The notes under the pieces: generated by a model
Told to the model about the DNA's origin: nothing
The model's input: the letters and a program-made list of their open reading frames with translations, nothing else
The model's database searches: none
Shown: one piece after another, positions 5,820-7,308 of the stretch
Layout of the letters: each line of letters begins with the position of its first letter
Position numbering within the stretch: the first letter of the stretch is position 1
Translations under genes and position numbers: made by a program
Assembly: GCA_023420795.1 (NCBI GenBank)
Contig: JAEZVM010000132.1
Coordinates: 1 to 7,308 of the forward strand
Length of the DNA stretch: 7,308 nt
From: Pseudomonadota bacterium
Lineage (GTDB): Bacteria; Pseudomonadota; Gammaproteobacteria; Burkholderiales; Burkholderiaceae_D
Direction: 5' to 3'

Positions 5820-6484
5820 ACTTGCCGGAGCCAAGCGACCAGCGGATAGGCATCCTTGAAGCCTGCACTCAGTTCCTTGCATAAATCCACAGGCAGCTTC
5901 TTCGTCAAGCTTCTCTCCGTCCAGACGATGAAGCTCTTCAGCTTGATGTATTCGATGTATGGGGCATCGGCATCAAATCCCTTCGGCGGCCTGGTCAGCT
6001 TGTCCTCGTCCTGAAGATCGCCGTAGGTTTCCTTCAGCTTCCGGTTTTTCAGCACTTTCGTAAATCCTGCTGCGTCTTCGATCACCTGTTGCCGGATGGC
6101 GCGCAGGCGGTGGGGCGGCGGAAGATATTCGCCGCCCGCGATCAGGAAAGTGCCATCCGCATCGACATGGAAGTAATAGGCCGGGCCGCCACCCTCGCTC
6201 GGCTTCTTGAGGCCGCTGGCGGTAATCGATGCGGAGAATCTCGTCTTGTAAGGCCTCTTGTCACGAGAGAAGCGCAAATCGCGATTGATGCGAAACAGCG
6301 CCTTCTTCGGATTGCAGTGGGCGACCGCCGGATCGAATTTGCTGATCTCGGCGATCAGTTTGGTCACCAATTCCAAGAACTCCGCGCGCAGGATGTCATA
6401 ACGCGGCTTGTTCATGACGAACCAGGCGCGGTTATTGTTTTCTGACAGTTCACTCAGGAACTGGACCAGATCGCGGACATGCAT
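5816..6484 (-). CDS. DUF2461 / TIGR02453 family protein, function unknown
   Basis: The 222-residue cytoplasmic-looking protein has no signal peptide or membrane helix. It matches the DUF2461 (TIGR02453) family by the N-terminal NNNRAWFVMNKPRYD (16-30), the central signature FRINRDLRFSRDKRPYK (64-80), the GPAYYFHVDADG segment (100-111), the GGEYLPPP turn (117-124) and length. No biochemical role for the family is known to me and I assign none. The gene starts 2 bp after the HtrA-like protease stop on the same strand, with a weak GGA 7 bases before the ATG inside the protease end, so it is probably cotranscribed and coupled. Its TAG stop overlaps the tatC TAA on the opposite strand. The family call is from remembered motifs. 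Confidence 0.9.
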   Translation of the reverse strand: MHVRDLVQFLSELSENNNRAWFVMNKPRYDILRAEFLELVTKLIAEISKFDPAVAHCNPKKALFRINRDLRFSRDKRPYKTRFSASITASGLKKPSEGGGPAYYFHVDADGTFLIAGGEYLPPPHRLRAIRQQVIEDAAGFTKVLKNRKLKETYGDLQDEDKLTRPPKGFDADAPYIEYIKLKSFIVWTERSLTKKLPVDLCKELSAGFKDAYPLVAWLRQV

Positions 6485-6486
6485 TG

Positions 6487-7308
6487 TTATTCCAGCTCTT
6501 CGCGGCGCGGGCGTGGTCGTTTGCCAACCAGGACATTGATGGTCGATTCCTGATTGTTGCGCAGCACAGTCATCTTCGCCTTGTTGCCGGGAGTGAGCTG
6601 CGCAATCAGGTTCAGCATGTCGGTCGTGTCGCTCACCGGCTTGCCGTCCACTGCGACCAAAATGTCGCCCGGCCGTATGCCGGCGCGGTCGGCCGGGCCG
6701 CCTTTCAGCACACCGGCAATGATTGCGCCCGACTTCTTCGTCAGGCCGAAACTTTCCGCGAGTTCCGGCGTGATGTCCTGCGGCTCGACGCCGATCCAGC
6801 CTCGTACTACCTGGCCAGAGCTGATGATTGACTCCATCACTGTCTTGACGGTGGTGACCGGGATTGCGAAACCGATGCCGAGCGAGCCGCCGCTGCGCGA
6901 GTAGATCGCGGTGTTGATGCCTAGCAGATTGCCTTCCGAATCGATCAGCGCGCCGCCGGAGTTGCCGGGATTGATCGCGGCGTCTGTCTGGATGAAGTTT
7001 TCAAAGGTATTGATGCCCAGATGATTGCGCCCGAGCGCAGAAATGATGCCCATCGTGACCGTTTGGCCGACGCCGAACGGATTGCCGATTGCCAGCACGA
7101 CATCGCCGACCTTTGCCCGCTCGGCATGACCGAGCGTGATCGCCGGCAGGTTTTCCAGGCTGATCTTGACGACGGCCAGATCGGTTTCCGGGTCCGTGCC
7201 GACGACCTTTGCAACCGCCTTGCGACCATCGGCGAGGGCGACCTCGATTTCATCCGCGGTCTCGATCACATGATTGTTGGTCAGCACATAACCTTCCGGG
7301 CTGACCAC
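6487..7308 (-). CDS. HtrA/DegS-like periplasmic serine protease with one PDZ domain (partial, N-terminus missing)
   Basis: The visible 273 residues (numbered from the codon at 7308) are the C-terminal part of an S1C-family protease. The catalytic triad is complete: H13 in TNNHV, D43 in TDLAVV and S117 in GNSGG, with His-Asp spacing of 30 as in DegP and DegS. A single PDZ domain follows (about 169-262; RGWIGV at 169-174, GPADRAGIRPGD at 204-215), then a basic-acidic tail and the TAA stop. One PDZ domain suggests a DegS-type rather than a two-PDZ DegP/DegQ protein. The missing N-terminus (roughly 100 residues by family length) should hold a membrane anchor or signal peptide. The GTG at the window edge is an internal valine, not a start. 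It likely acts in periplasmic protein quality control or stress signalling. Confidence 0.95.
   Translation of the reverse strand: MVSPEGYVLTNNHVIETADEIEVALADGRKAVAKVVGTDPETDLAVVKISLENLPAITLGHAERAKVGDVVLAIGNPFGVGQTVTMGIISALGRNHLGINTFENFIQTDAAINPGNSGGALIDSEGNLLGINTAIYSRSGGSLGIGFAIPVTTVKTVMESIISSGQVVRGWIGVEPQDITPELAESFGLTKKSGAIIAGVLKGGPADRAGIRPGDILVAVDGKPVSDTTDMLNLIAQLTPGNKAKMTVLRNNQESTINVLVGKRPRPRREELE

Noticed and set aside
7306..7308. GTG at the window edge as a start codon of the HtrA-like protease
   Set aside because: It begins only 12 residues before the catalytic histidine and would remove the first strands of the protease domain and the export or anchor segment. It is an internal Val codon of a gene cut by the window.

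Overview
The window is about 7.3 kb of GC-rich, tightly packed chromosomal DNA from a betaproteobacterium, most likely Burkholderiales and plausibly Oxalobacteraceae (Herbaspirillum/Herminiimonas-like). The family assignment is inferred from gene order and remembered protein similarity, not from a search. Supporting points are a monofunctional hisB, separate hisI and hisE genes (enterics fuse both pairs), a his operon running into a HIT-family gene and tatABC, and an HtrA-type protease gene facing tatC.

Region 1 (1-3825, + strand) is the distal part of a histidine biosynthesis operon: the 3' end of hisC, then hisB, hisH, hisA, hisF, hisI and hisE. HisE and HisI hydrolyse PR-ATP to PR-AMP and then open the ring. 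HisA isomerises ProFAR to PRFAR. HisH supplies ammonia from glutamine to HisF, which makes imidazole glycerol phosphate and AICAR. HisB dehydrates IGP and HisC transaminates the product. The hisA-hisF gap is 2 bp, and hisF-hisI and hisI-hisE overlap by 4 bp, which suggests translational coupling. All key catalytic and metal-binding residues I looked for are present.

Region 2 (3857-5819, + strand) follows with no visible terminator: a HinT-like HIT purine nucleotide phosphoramidase, then tatA, tatB and tatC for the twin-arginine protein export translocase. A 64-bp spacer before tatA carries a hairpin-forming inverted repeat directly next to a good Shine-Dalgarno sequence. It is the only clear noncoding structure in the window.

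Region 3 (5816-7308, - strand) is a convergent operon: a partial HtrA/DegS-like serine protease (trypsin-like domain plus one PDZ domain, N-terminus beyond the window) and, 2 bp downstream, a DUF2461/TIGR02453 protein of unknown function. The stop codons of tatC and the DUF2461 gene overlap on opposite strands.

There are no RNA genes, mobile elements, CRISPR arrays, pseudogenes or noncoding stretches over 100 bp. The region is conserved housekeeping DNA and I see no convincing new biological system. The points worth a second look are the pre-tatA hairpin, the uncertain tatB start, the overlapping convergent stops and the protease-DUF2461 pairing.
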